Source: Thalassospiraceae bacterium LMO-JJ14
GTDB lineage: Bacteria > Pseudomonadota > Alphaproteobacteria > Rhodospirillales > Casp-alpha2
Direction of reading: 5' to 3'
Assembly (NCBI GenBank): GCA_021555105.2
Contig: CP134604.1
Location: 3,829,487-3,893,486 of the forward strand
DNA: 64,000 nt
Under the pieces are notes generated by a model. It was not told where the DNA came from. It saw only the letters and a list, made by a program, of their open reading frames with translations, and ran no database searches. Positions 55,542 through 64,000 of this stretch are shown here, piece after piece; position 1 is the stretch's first letter, and the number at the start of each line of letters is the position of its first letter. Made by a program: the position numbers and the translations under genes.

Positions 55542-55967
55542 ATGCGTGACGAACTGACGGAAACCAAAACACGCAGATTAAAGGATGCAGCGTCAACAGC
55601 AGGGGCAGCTGCTGTGGGGGTTGGTGCAACTCTTGTCGCACCGGAGGGACTTGCCGCCCGCACCGCGCTCGGGGCTGCCGCCGCACTGCCGTCAGCTTCT
55701 GTTGCGTACATGCAAGGCTTTCGTGAGGAATCACGCGACGCCATAAGCAAGGCCGGTGTCGATGTCACGAATACCGAAGAGATGGAGCGTCTGGCACAGG
55801 ACAAACCTGAAATTTTCAGAGATGTAGCAGACCGGGCATTGCAACGCGGTCTGGCCAATCTGGCCGGATCGCTGAGCGGCAATCTAAGCGCTGAAAAACT
55901 CGGTGAACTGATGGGGCTTGGGGTTGATCTGGCAACGGAGAGAGTATTACAGCGACCTAATGATTAA
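55542..55967 (+). CDS. CT2 open frame after the TAG
   Basis: 141 codons from the first ATG after the TAG, in the same frame as the part before it. It carries the Ala-rich hydrophobic stretch and a helical end (KPEIFRDVADRALQRGLANL). Independent translation is uncertain; no clear RBS. It ends 15 bp before the stop of the convergent Sel1-like gene. Confidence 0.45.
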   Translation: MRDELTETKTRRLKDAASTAGAAAVGVGATLVAPEGLAARTALGAAAALPSASVAYMQGFREESRDAISKAGVDVTNTEEMERLAQDKPEIFRDVADRALQRGLANLAGSLSGNLSAEKLGELMGLGVDLATERVLQRPND

Positions 55968-55982
55968 CGTTATAAGTAATGG

Positions 55983-56702
55983 CTAATCGCAGGAGTGGTT
56001 TGCAAGCCACTCCTGCATTCCCTTCTGTCCAAGAATCTTCTCACTCTCTATTGTATATTTATCTAAAGCATTGATTGCTGAAGTGGCATATTGATAGCCA
56101 TAACGTTCAGCTATAAACAGCCACTGGTAGGCGAGTGGAAAACTTTGTTCGGGCGTGTAGGTTTGAGCGTAAAGGGCCCCCAAGGAAAATTGTGCAAAAA
56201 CATTACAATGTGATGCTGCATATTTATAAAGCTCAAAGGCTTTGTATTGATTTCTCTCAACGCCCTCGCCTAAGTCATACAAAACGCCAAGGTTCTGCAT
56301 TCCAGACAGATGATATTGCAAAGAGGCTTTGGCCCAATACAACGCAGCTATACTTGAATCTTCGGGCACCCCTTCTCCACGGCGGTACAGCCGCCCGATC
56401 CGGAACTGCGCTTCGGCGTTGCCGGCTTCGGCGAGGGGCAGCCAGATGTCATAGGCCTTCTTGAAGTCACCCGCTTGATAAGCCGCGAAGCCTTCCTTGA
56501 CGCGCAGATCATCGGCCCCAGGCTGGGTGTCGTCATACGTCGCCTTGAAGCGCTTCGTCGTCTGCTCTTTTGCAGGCGGCGCGGTCTCCAACGGCGTACC
56601 CGTCGGACCATCGGCGAGTGCCACACCAAAAGTCCCGGCGATCAGCACCGCCGCCAATAGAACGCCCAAAACTCTCGATCCGATCCGTCGCATAGCCATC
56701 AT
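55983..56702 (-). CDS. Exported Sel1-repeat protein, candidate immunity for CT2
   Basis: 239 residues from ATG 56702 (GGGAGGG upstream; the next two Met codons are also possible). Signal peptide: VLGVLLAAVLIAGTFGVALA. Sel1-like repeats follow (AGNAEAQFRIGRLYRRGEG; SGMQNLGVLYDLGEGVERN; FAQFSLGALYAQ), solenoids that bind proteins. It is convergent with CT2 and shares its 59-bp 5' region with the 57895-58587 gene. Sel1 proteins serve as immunity proteins in some type VI secretion loci, which fits but is not proof. Confidence 0.8.
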   Translation of the reverse strand: MMAMRRIGSRVLGVLLAAVLIAGTFGVALADGPTGTPLETAPPAKEQTTKRFKATYDDTQPGADDLRVKEGFAAYQAGDFKKAYDIWLPLAEAGNAEAQFRIGRLYRRGEGVPEDSSIAALYWAKASLQYHLSGMQNLGVLYDLGEGVERNQYKAFELYKYAASHCNVFAQFSLGALYAQTYTPEQSFPLAYQWLFIAERYGYQYATSAINALDKYTIESEKILGQKGMQEWLANHSCD

Positions 56703-56704
56703 TC

Positions 56705-56763
56705 TACCCTCCCGCGTATCCGCCGCCAATGTTATGAGCGATATGCAAGGACCGGCGGGTTTT
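56705..56763 (-). repeat. 59-bp element, copy A (upstream of the Sel1 gene 55983-56702)
   Basis: This sequence recurs at 58590-58648 with 2 mismatches. It holds the GGGAGGG ribosome binding site of the adjacent minus-strand gene, a CGTATCCGCCGCCAAT part, and ATGAGCGATATGCAAGGACC. Its far end abuts core copy 3 after 2 bp, so it marks the edge of a cassette. Confidence 0.88.
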
Positions 56764-56765
56764 TT

Positions 56766-57209
56766 CCACCCACCGCCGCGAGCAGCTGGCCAAAACCGTT
56801 GCCACCCGGGTCCGTCAGTTGATGGAGCCGCAAGGCCATCCGGGGCTGTCCGACGATGCCGGGATCGCGCGTGCGGCGCGGCACGCCGACCTTTCCGCCG
56901 AGGCTGCCGCCTCGAATGACCGTCAGGTCTCAGCCTTGGGCCGGATCAGGGGTGTCGGCGATCTGCCGACGTATACCGCCGACGCCGCCGAGAACTATGG
57001 CGATCAAGGTGTCCACGAGGTCGCCGATCTGATTCACCGCACGGCGAAGGCCGATCCCGAACAGGGCAAGGCGCTGCTTGAGCAGACCACGGCGCGCATC
57101 TCCGCCGCCAAGGCAGCGCGGCTCAAGCAAACCGTCGCGAGCCTGGGCATGGATGACGGCACAAAAATTGCCGGAGGGCGCGGCGACGCGACCCTGACCG
57201 GGGGCGCGG
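56766..57209 (+). repeat. Core module copy 3 (5' truncated) with linker
   Basis: 56766-57158 matches 52947-53339, and 57029-57209 matches 54666-54846. The homology starts in the middle of the charged helical part of the full gene (RREQLAKTVATRVRQL), directly after the 59-bp element. Confidence 0.92.
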
Positions 57210-57898
57210 CAGACGATGACAACACCGACTGGGACGAAGGCCTGTCTCCTTATGATCGCAACAAGCGGATGTTCCCCGGCTCTGAGGACGAGGACAAACC
57301 CAACACGCTCGAATACTTGAAGCGACAAGTCACTGATACCAACGCCTCGGTGACCCGCGACGTGCCGCCTTACAAGGCAGGCGATGTGCCCCCGCCGACG
57401 GCCAAGGGCAAGGCCAATTTCTACGTCCATCATCTGGACCTCGACCCAAAGTTGGCCGAGCGCATTAAGCCCGACGACATCGAAACGCTGCGCCTTCTGG
57501 AGCGCTTTCGGCAACTGGACGGTGACGGCACGAAAGCGCTGGAAAAGCGCCTTGGCGATCTGCGCGAACGCGATCCGCAACTGTTCAATGCGCTGAATGG
57601 CAAACGGGCTGTTGCACTTGCCAACCCGGGCCTTGAGTTGTGGTCCATGTCAGACAAGGAGCTTGAAGAGGCAACGGCAAGATTGCAGCAAACAAAGGGA
57701 GCAACTTCGGCAGCAAAGCTCTCAGGCGCAGCAGGCGCCACACTGAAAAATGCCATAAAAGGACGTTACCCGGATTTGACGTCAACGGGTGCCGACGTCC
57801 TCAAGGCGGCAGGGCTCGTGCCTTCCGATATCGAGAAGGCACTTAGGCTGTATGAGGCGGAACTGAACAGACGGCGAGACTGGAACGATCAGCGTTAG
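56822..57898 (+). CDS. Displaced effector module CT3
   Basis: 358 residues if started at ATG 56822 (TTG one codon before); the frame upstream lacks any start codon back to a TGA, and no RBS is seen, so this is probably a silent orphan module. It holds the core (1-112), the GTKIAGGRGDATLTGGA linker and a third, different C-terminal domain at about 130-358: an acidic start (DDDNTDWDEGLSPYDRNKRM), then a mixed region (ANFYVHHLDLDPKLAERIKP) and helices. I recognise no toxin fold. Convergent with its partner gene, 4-bp overlap. Confidence 0.6.
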   Translation: MEPQGHPGLSDDAGIARAARHADLSAEAAASNDRQVSALGRIRGVGDLPTYTADAAENYGDQGVHEVADLIHRTAKADPEQGKALLEQTTARISAAKAARLKQTVASLGMDDGTKIAGGRGDATLTGGAADDDNTDWDEGLSPYDRNKRMFPGSEDEDKPNTLEYLKRQVTDTNASVTRDVPPYKAGDVPPPTAKGKANFYVHHLDLDPKLAERIKPDDIETLRLLERFRQLDGDGTKALEKRLGDLRERDPQLFNALNGKRAVALANPGLELWSMSDKELEEATARLQQTKGATSAAKLSGAAGATLKNAIKGRYPDLTSTGADVLKAAGLVPSDIEKALRLYEAELNRRRDWNDQR

Positions 57899-58587
57899 CG
57901 AAACGATTCGACAAGATGTTGAAATAGCGTTGGGTCGCTGCAAAAGCGGACCGGGACGAAAATATTCACGATGCCCGTTAGGAACGGAATATTGGGCATT
58001 TCGATATATTTTCCTGCTTCCTGGTCCGCCGGCGTCCAATCCGGATACTTTGCATCAAGACGCGCCATGTCACTCTCGGACAGTCTGCCCTTAAAATAGA
58101 TATCGATTGTCGACTGAGCGGGCGCATAGCCCTGTTCGAGCGCATGTCTTGCCCATAAATATCCAGCATTAACGCTGCGGAATCCACCGAATCCATATAT
58201 TAGGTCTTCGGCCACTTCTTTTTGAGACTTTAAATCACCATTCTGCCCTGCCTTCTCATACCAGTCGAAGGCGCGGCAATGATCGACGTGCAGCGGCGGC
58301 ATCCCCCGGTCATAGAAATCGGCGAGAAGCGCCTGCGCCTCCACCTCGCCCTTCATCGCTCGTTGCGCAGTGAAGCGGATGACCGTTTCCCAATCACCGG
58401 CACCGGATGCGGCCATGGCCTGCTCGTCCGTCACCACGGGCGTCATGTAGGTTTCGACGTCCGGGTTCAGGTTTACCTCGGTGAACAGCACCATGTAGAC
58501 GAGCAACAGCCCGGCGAACACCTTCCAGCGTCGGCGAAGCGCCTTCAAAACCCCGCGCAATCTTTCCCAGTCGATCATGTCCCGCAT
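57895..58587 (-). CDS. Membrane-anchored Sel1-like protein, candidate immunity for CT3
   Basis: 230 residues from ATG 58587 (GGGAGGG upstream, shared with the other Sel1-like gene). A basic head (LKALRRRWK) and one helix (VFAGLLLVYMVLFTEV) anchor it with the rest presumably in the periplasm. Sel1-like pairs are seen as GEVEAQALLADFYDRG, EKAGQNGDLKSQKEVAEDL and GYLWARHALEQGYAPAQS. Its stop overlaps the CT3 stop by 4 bp. Apart from the shared 5' region it differs from the 55983-56702 protein. Confidence 0.75.
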   Translation of the reverse strand: MRDMIDWERLRGVLKALRRRWKVFAGLLLVYMVLFTEVNLNPDVETYMTPVVTDEQAMAASGAGDWETVIRFTAQRAMKGEVEAQALLADFYDRGMPPLHVDHCRAFDWYEKAGQNGDLKSQKEVAEDLIYGFGGFRSVNAGYLWARHALEQGYAPAQSTIDIYFKGRLSESDMARLDAKYPDWTPADQEAGKYIEMPNIPFLTGIVNIFVPVRFCSDPTLFQHLVESFR

Positions 58588-58589
58588 AC

Positions 58590-58648
58590 TACCCTCCCGC
58601 GTATCCGCCGCCAATCATATGAGCGATATGCAAGGACCGGCGGGTTTT
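58590..58648 (-). repeat. 59-bp element, copy B (upstream of the gene at 57895)
   Basis: Same element as 56705-56763 with 2 mismatches. It ends the array: beyond 58648 there is unique sequence and no further core copy. The 130 bp to the radical SAM gene hold AAACCC/GGGTTT and AACC/GGTT dyads but no clear terminator. Confidence 0.88.
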
Positions 58649-58780
58649 ATGCCGCGTGGACCGCACCGGGTGTCCGGACCATAAACCCTTGAGACATTAG
58701 GGGTTTAAACAACCAGTTATGGCCATCGCCGGTTTTTTCAGGTACTAGGGATCACTCCAAACGTCTATACTCAGGTCGCA

Positions 58781-60292
58781 ATGAAAATCTGTCTGATCCG
58801 CCCCTCCATCGTTGTCCCCGCCGGCAATCAGGTCGCTATGTTCACCCCGCCGCTGGGACTGGCTTACATCGCCGGGACACTCCGCGACGGCGGGTTCGAT
58901 GTGCAGGTCATCGACGGCGTCGGTGAAGCGCTGGATCGCCGCCATCCGGTCGAAAACGACTGCTACATGTACGGCCTGACGCCGGAGGAAACCGTCGCGC
59001 AGATCGACGACGACGCGAAGATCATCGGCGTCGCCTTCGGTTTCTCGTTCGAATGGCCGGCGTGCCGCGATCTGACCAAGCTGGTCCGCGCACGGTTCCC
59101 AGATGCCTTGCTGATCGGCGGCGGCGAGCACGTCACCGCGGTCCCCGAGCAAAGCCTGCTCGAAAGTGCCCTCGACATCGGTATTCTCGGCGAGGGCGAG
59201 GAAACCGCGCTGATCGTCTGCAAGGCGTTCGAGGCCGGGACGCTCAATCCATCCGAAATCGCCGGGGCGGCGTATATCGACGGCGACGGCAACGCCATCG
59301 TCAACGAACGCCGGGCGCGCAAACGCGAGCTGGACGAAATCCCGCTGCCGGCATGGGACCTGATGCCGATCGGCAATTATATGGACCGGGGCTACGGCTT
59401 CGGCATCGACCGCGGCCGCTCAATGCCGGTACTGGCCAGCCGAGGCTGTCCGTATCAGTGCACGTTCTGTTCCAACCCGGCGATGTGGACGACGCGCTGG
59501 GTGGCGCGCGATCCGGACCTGTTGCTCGACGAAATGCAGATGTATCAGGAAAAGTACGGCGCGCAGAATTTCGATTTCTACGACCTGACGGCCATCGTCA
59601 AAAAGGCCTGGATCGTCGATTTCTGCAAAAAGATCGAAGAGCGCGGCATGAAGTTCACCTGGCAGTTGCCGAGCGGCACGCGCTCGGAAGCCATCGACGA
59701 CGAGGTCGCGGCGTGGCTCTATAAATCCGGTTGCCGCAACCTGTCGTATTCGCCGGAAAGCGGCTCGCCGACGGTGCTCGAACGCATCAAGAAAAAGATC
59801 AAGACCGAGTCGGTTCTGGAATCCATCAGTTCCAGCTACCATCAGGGTATGAGCCTGAAGACCAATATCATGCTGGGCTTCCCAGGCGAGACCATGAAGG
59901 AAGTGCGCGAGACATATGCCTTCATCGCCAAAATGGCCATCGCAGGCGCCGATGACATCGCGGTATGGGCGTTTTCACCTTACCCGGGATCGGAGTTATT
60001 CCAGCAGATCAACGCATCGGGGCGGCTGAAACTCGACGACGCCTATTACGACAGCCTGCGGTCCTATGCCGACACGACGCGCACCGTTTCGTACAGCGAG
60101 AACTTCAGCGATGCGCAATTGAAAAGGCTGCGCTGGATCGGCGTTGCGATTTTTTATCTGACGTCGTGGGTGGCGCGACCGATCCGGCCGTTCAAGATCA
60201 TCTGGCACGTCTTCACCGGCAAGCACGAAACCCGTTCGGAAATGGCGCTCGCCAATATCCTCAGACGCTTCAAGATGAGCGCAGGGAACTAA
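58781..60292 (+). CDS. B12-binding radical SAM protein
   Basis: 503 residues. An N-terminal cobalamin-binding-type domain (residues 1-150; FTPPLGLAYIAGTLRDGGFD, then LLIGGGEHVTAVPE) is followed by a radical SAM domain with the cluster motif CPYQCTFC in ASRGCPYQCTFCSNPAMW and later SYSPESGSPTVLERI and LKTNIMLGFPGET. Members methylate or rearrange unactivated carbons in lipids, bacteriochlorophyll, hopanoids and natural products. It is convergent (3 bp) with a GT-C-like membrane protein, which suggests a cell-envelope substrate. Confidence 0.92.
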   Translation: MKICLIRPSIVVPAGNQVAMFTPPLGLAYIAGTLRDGGFDVQVIDGVGEALDRRHPVENDCYMYGLTPEETVAQIDDDAKIIGVAFGFSFEWPACRDLTKLVRARFPDALLIGGGEHVTAVPEQSLLESALDIGILGEGEETALIVCKAFEAGTLNPSEIAGAAYIDGDGNAIVNERRARKRELDEIPLPAWDLMPIGNYMDRGYGFGIDRGRSMPVLASRGCPYQCTFCSNPAMWTTRWVARDPDLLLDEMQMYQEKYGAQNFDFYDLTAIVKKAWIVDFCKKIEERGMKFTWQLPSGTRSEAIDDEVAAWLYKSGCRNLSYSPESGSPTVLERIKKKIKTESVLESISSSYHQGMSLKTNIMLGFPGETMKEVRETYAFIAKMAIAGADDIAVWAFSPYPGSELFQQINASGRLKLDDAYYDSLRSYADTTRTVSYSENFSDAQLKRLRWIGVAIFYLTSWVARPIRPFKIIWHVFTGKHETRSEMALANILRRFKMSAGN

Positions 60293-60295
60293 GTC

Positions 60296-62179
60296 CTAGC
60301 GGCCTGCCCAGTGGCCATCCGATCGCGGCCACTTCTTGACGATTTCCCATTTACCCGGCGCATCGCCGGTTTTCCTGAGCAGGTATGAAAACCCTTTCTC
60401 CGGCAGTTTCGTCCCAAGCACTTCATTAACGACCGGCTTTATGGAATGCACCAGTACATACGTCGGCTTCATCTTCTCGACCACCTGGGTAATGGCCGGT
60501 ACCGAAAAATCGTGGTACGCCGCGAAGTATCCCAAAAATTCATTCCGCCGCTCTGCCAGCGCATAAAGCGTCAGAACACCTGATTCGCCTGTTCCGTTGG
60601 GGTCGAGGATCAAAAGCCGTCCACCGACCTGCATCAAATCTGGAAGTTCGCGCCCGACGGAACGGTAAAACGGCTTCGGGTGCTCCAGATCGAAACGCAG
60701 TTTTTCGGCAAAAATGAAGGGCGCCAGGAAAACAATGCAGAACAATACCTTGAGCACGGCTCCATGCAGTTGCCTGCCCGACATGTACTTACGCCACAGG
60801 GTTCCGGCCCCGTACGCCCCGAAGATGACGGCCATCAGTCCAAGATGGTGATTGTAGCGCCAGTAGGATGCGACCCTTAAAGCGTCATTCGCGCCGAACT
60901 GGGCGACGAAAATCAGATACAGAAATGCGTTATAGCCCAGGAAAGAAAAACCGATCAGCATCGCCAACCGGTCAAAACTGCCACGTACGCGATAGAACGC
61001 TATGCACGCAAACACCACGGCGACGCCCATCAGACCGAAATAGGCACTTTTTTTGCCGGCTACCACAAACATCTGTTTCAGGATCGGCCACAGAATATGC
61101 GTGTTCCAGGCATCAAAAGGTTGAAACAGGGCCTCGGCGTCATGCGGCAGGTTTACGGAAACGTGATACCGCCAGACCCCGTAAATCAGAACGGCCGGCA
61201 ATACCATGCGCGGCAGCAATTTGACGAATGGGCCAATCGCCAGGCTGCGGTCGCGCAACACGACAAGGCATGCGCCGCCCAACAGCATCACGACGAGCAC
61301 GAGATTGGACTGCTTGATATTGATCAGCACCGCCATCGCCATGCCGAACTGCCAGGCGAGGCTTCGTGCCTTTTCGTCATCCTGGCGCGACAATGCGTCG
61401 AGTATGAAATAGGCCAACACTGTGCCAACACCGACGGCGACCGAGGTACTGGCATCGGCATATGTGGTCATGATGACTTTTTGTACGAATGTCGGATTGA
61501 GCAGGGTAGCCGCCAGAACGGCAAATAATGCGCCGGTCCAGGTCAGCTTGCCTGCGTCCGGCATCGGGTTTTCCGTAGCGTCGCACCACATGCGGACAGC
61601 GCCGACACCGAAAACCAGCAAGAGCAGAATATTCAAGGTCGAGCCCGCTGCTTCGATCAGTTGGCCGGCCAGCATGTCGGCCATATACACCAGAAAAAGC
61701 CAGGCATAGGGGTAACCTGGGAAATAACCGCCTGAAACTTCACGGCCAAACGGGAACTGGTGCGCATCATAAATATATCGAGTGGTCGGCAGCCAGTGCG
61801 AGAATTCGTCCCATTCAGAAGCCATCCGCGCAGATGCAATCAGTAACAGCGGCGCACCCAGTAGCAAGACGCGCCAAAAACCGCCCGGCCCGATACGGTG
61901 CTCACGGATCACGAACCATACCATCGCCCCGCCGCCGAAGGCGGCCAAGAGCCAGAACATATAGTTGAAAGGGATACGGAAGAATACGTTGCCGACCGTA
62001 AATACCAGGACCGCCAACGCCCAACCACCAAACAGATCGGCTTCCGCCAGGCCATTACCGCGGTAGATAACCCGTCCCATCGCCGCAAGTCCCGCCAGAA
62101 CCGCAATGGTACCGAAAATAACCGGCACCTGGCCGCTACCGCCGATGAAATAACCGACATAGGTCGTAAAATCTGGCAT
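60296..62179 (-). CDS. Multipass membrane protein, GT-C glycosyltransferase-like
   Basis: 627 residues with about twelve hydrophobic helices and a C-terminal soluble domain (after about 500; GGRLLILDPNGTGESGVLTL). An early loop between helices carries acidic residues (ASEWDEFSHWLPTTRYIYDA), the position where GT-C enzymes keep their catalytic D/E motif. These use polyprenyl-phosphate sugars. No GT-C family can be assigned. A terminator of groEL lies 97-122 bp upstream on the same strand. Confidence 0.75.
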   Translation of the reverse strand: MPDFTTYVGYFIGGSGQVPVIFGTIAVLAGLAAMGRVIYRGNGLAEADLFGGWALAVLVFTVGNVFFRIPFNYMFWLLAAFGGGAMVWFVIREHRIGPGGFWRVLLLGAPLLLIASARMASEWDEFSHWLPTTRYIYDAHQFPFGREVSGGYFPGYPYAWLFLVYMADMLAGQLIEAAGSTLNILLLLVFGVGAVRMWCDATENPMPDAGKLTWTGALFAVLAATLLNPTFVQKVIMTTYADASTSVAVGVGTVLAYFILDALSRQDDEKARSLAWQFGMAMAVLINIKQSNLVLVVMLLGGACLVVLRDRSLAIGPFVKLLPRMVLPAVLIYGVWRYHVSVNLPHDAEALFQPFDAWNTHILWPILKQMFVVAGKKSAYFGLMGVAVVFACIAFYRVRGSFDRLAMLIGFSFLGYNAFLYLIFVAQFGANDALRVASYWRYNHHLGLMAVIFGAYGAGTLWRKYMSGRQLHGAVLKVLFCIVFLAPFIFAEKLRFDLEHPKPFYRSVGRELPDLMQVGGRLLILDPNGTGESGVLTLYALAERRNEFLGYFAAYHDFSVPAITQVVEKMKPTYVLVHSIKPVVNEVLGTKLPEKGFSYLLRKTGDAPGKWEIVKKWPRSDGHWAGR

Positions 62180-62275
62180 TGCATTCCTGTAGATTTTATT
62201 GGATTGGCTCGATGCCTCCCGTATACGTCAGCCCCATCTCCGGGACAACCCCGGAGCCATAACAAGCCCAAGAAA

Positions 62276-62301
62276 AAGGGGCGCTCCGAAGAGCGCCCCT
62301 T
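62276..62301 (-). terminator. Intrinsic terminator after groEL
   Basis: On the minus strand AAGGGGCGCTC and GAGCGCCCCTT enclose a TTCG loop and are followed by TTTCT: 11 bp of perfect stem with the stable tetraloop. It lies 37 bp past the groEL stop. A second CTCCGGG/CCCGGAG dyad lies further on at 62238-62256, without a T-run. Confidence 0.95.
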
Positions 62302-62337
62302 GATCGCTTGGCCTTGTAAGGCGTCGGATAGCAGGAC

Positions 62338-63999
<1,662 letters not shown>

Positions 64000-64000
64000 T

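Larger units (their letters stand above)
54666..55967 (+). pseudogene. Displaced effector module CT2, broken by an in-frame TAG
   Basis: One continuous reading frame runs from the core fragment (LIHRTAKADPEQ) through a helical C-terminal domain to the stop at 55965-55967, interrupted only by TAG at 55458-55460 (context TVRN-stop-AELIRNAS). There is no start codon or RBS at the head of the fragment. A CAG to TAG change would explain it. The last third contains an Ala-rich hydrophobic stretch (AASTAGAAAVGVGATLVAP then ALGAAAALPSASVAYM). It looks like an orphan toxin module whose N-terminal part was never present, then inactivated. Confidence 0.75.

Noticed and set aside
52277-58648. Prophage or integrative element around the effector-like locus
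   Set aside because: No integrase, transposase, tRNA, attachment repeat or phage structural gene is seen; the repeats are internal to the locus.

Overview
The window reads as a chromosomal segment of a GC-rich Gram-negative alphaproteobacterium, most likely a Rhodospirillales-type environmental organism. The grounds are the codon usage, three proteins of the alphaproteobacterial PAS_5 type, an MlaA/MlaC pair, an ArsR-methyltransferase gene leading into metF and metH, and GroEL with a Gly-Met tail. I saw no insertion sequence, integrase, phage module, CRISPR array, rRNA or tRNA. The taxonomic call is inference from gene content.

Layout. 0-6 kb: an SMP-30-type gene cut by the left edge, a Tat-exported aldo/keto reductase with a DUF6064 membrane protein, ettA, a 2OG-Fe(II) oxygenase, a membrane-anchored cNMP-binding protein and a DMT transporter. 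6.5-10.8 kb: two exported TPR proteins, a lipoprotein and two small genes. 10.9-16 kb: cupin, GFA and aldo/keto reductase genes in a row, a PAS_5 protein, a TauD-like dioxygenase, a Gfo/Idh/MocA oxidoreductase and a GNAT enzyme. 16.3-24.3 kb: sthA, a cyclic-nucleotide-regulated K+ channel, an MgtE-like transporter, two bacteriohemerythrins, a DehI-like protein, two more PAS_5 proteins and a sensorless histidine kinase. 24.4-35.4 kb: a YghU-type GST, cytochrome c, a LysR/TauD-like/PEP-mutase-family unit, a membrane histidine kinase, an HIBADH-like dehydrogenase, a DsbA-family protein and glutathionylspermidine synthetase/amidase. 35.6-52 kb: MFS, DUF4112, cold-shock protein, mlaA-mlaC, the methionine unit (ArsR-methyltransferase, metF, metH), small genes, a DinG/XPD-type helicase, an AEC transporter and a dehydrogenase. 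58.8-64 kb: a B12-binding radical SAM protein, a GT-C-like membrane protein and groEL, whose start codon is at the right edge.

The most unusual stretch is 52.1-58.65 kb, which looks like a modular effector/immunity locus. A 519-residue protein has a Pro/Ala-rich head, a charged helical section, a conserved core and a variable, AT-richer C-terminal domain. Its core (393 bp) recurs downstream as a 5'-truncated copy fused to a different C-terminal domain, and a shorter piece is fused to a third. The displaced second module is broken by one in-frame TAG. Each C-terminal module is followed by a gene for a membrane-anchored or exported protein: the first on the same strand with a 4-bp overlap, the other two convergent and Sel1-like. 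The two convergent genes share a 59-bp upstream element. This is the architecture of polymorphic toxin loci with orphan C-terminal/immunity cassettes, but I recognise neither the core nor the C-terminal domains, so function is inference.

The other regulatory unit of note is the ArsR-methyltransferase/metF/metH cluster, preceded by a near-palindromic operator inside its promoter.
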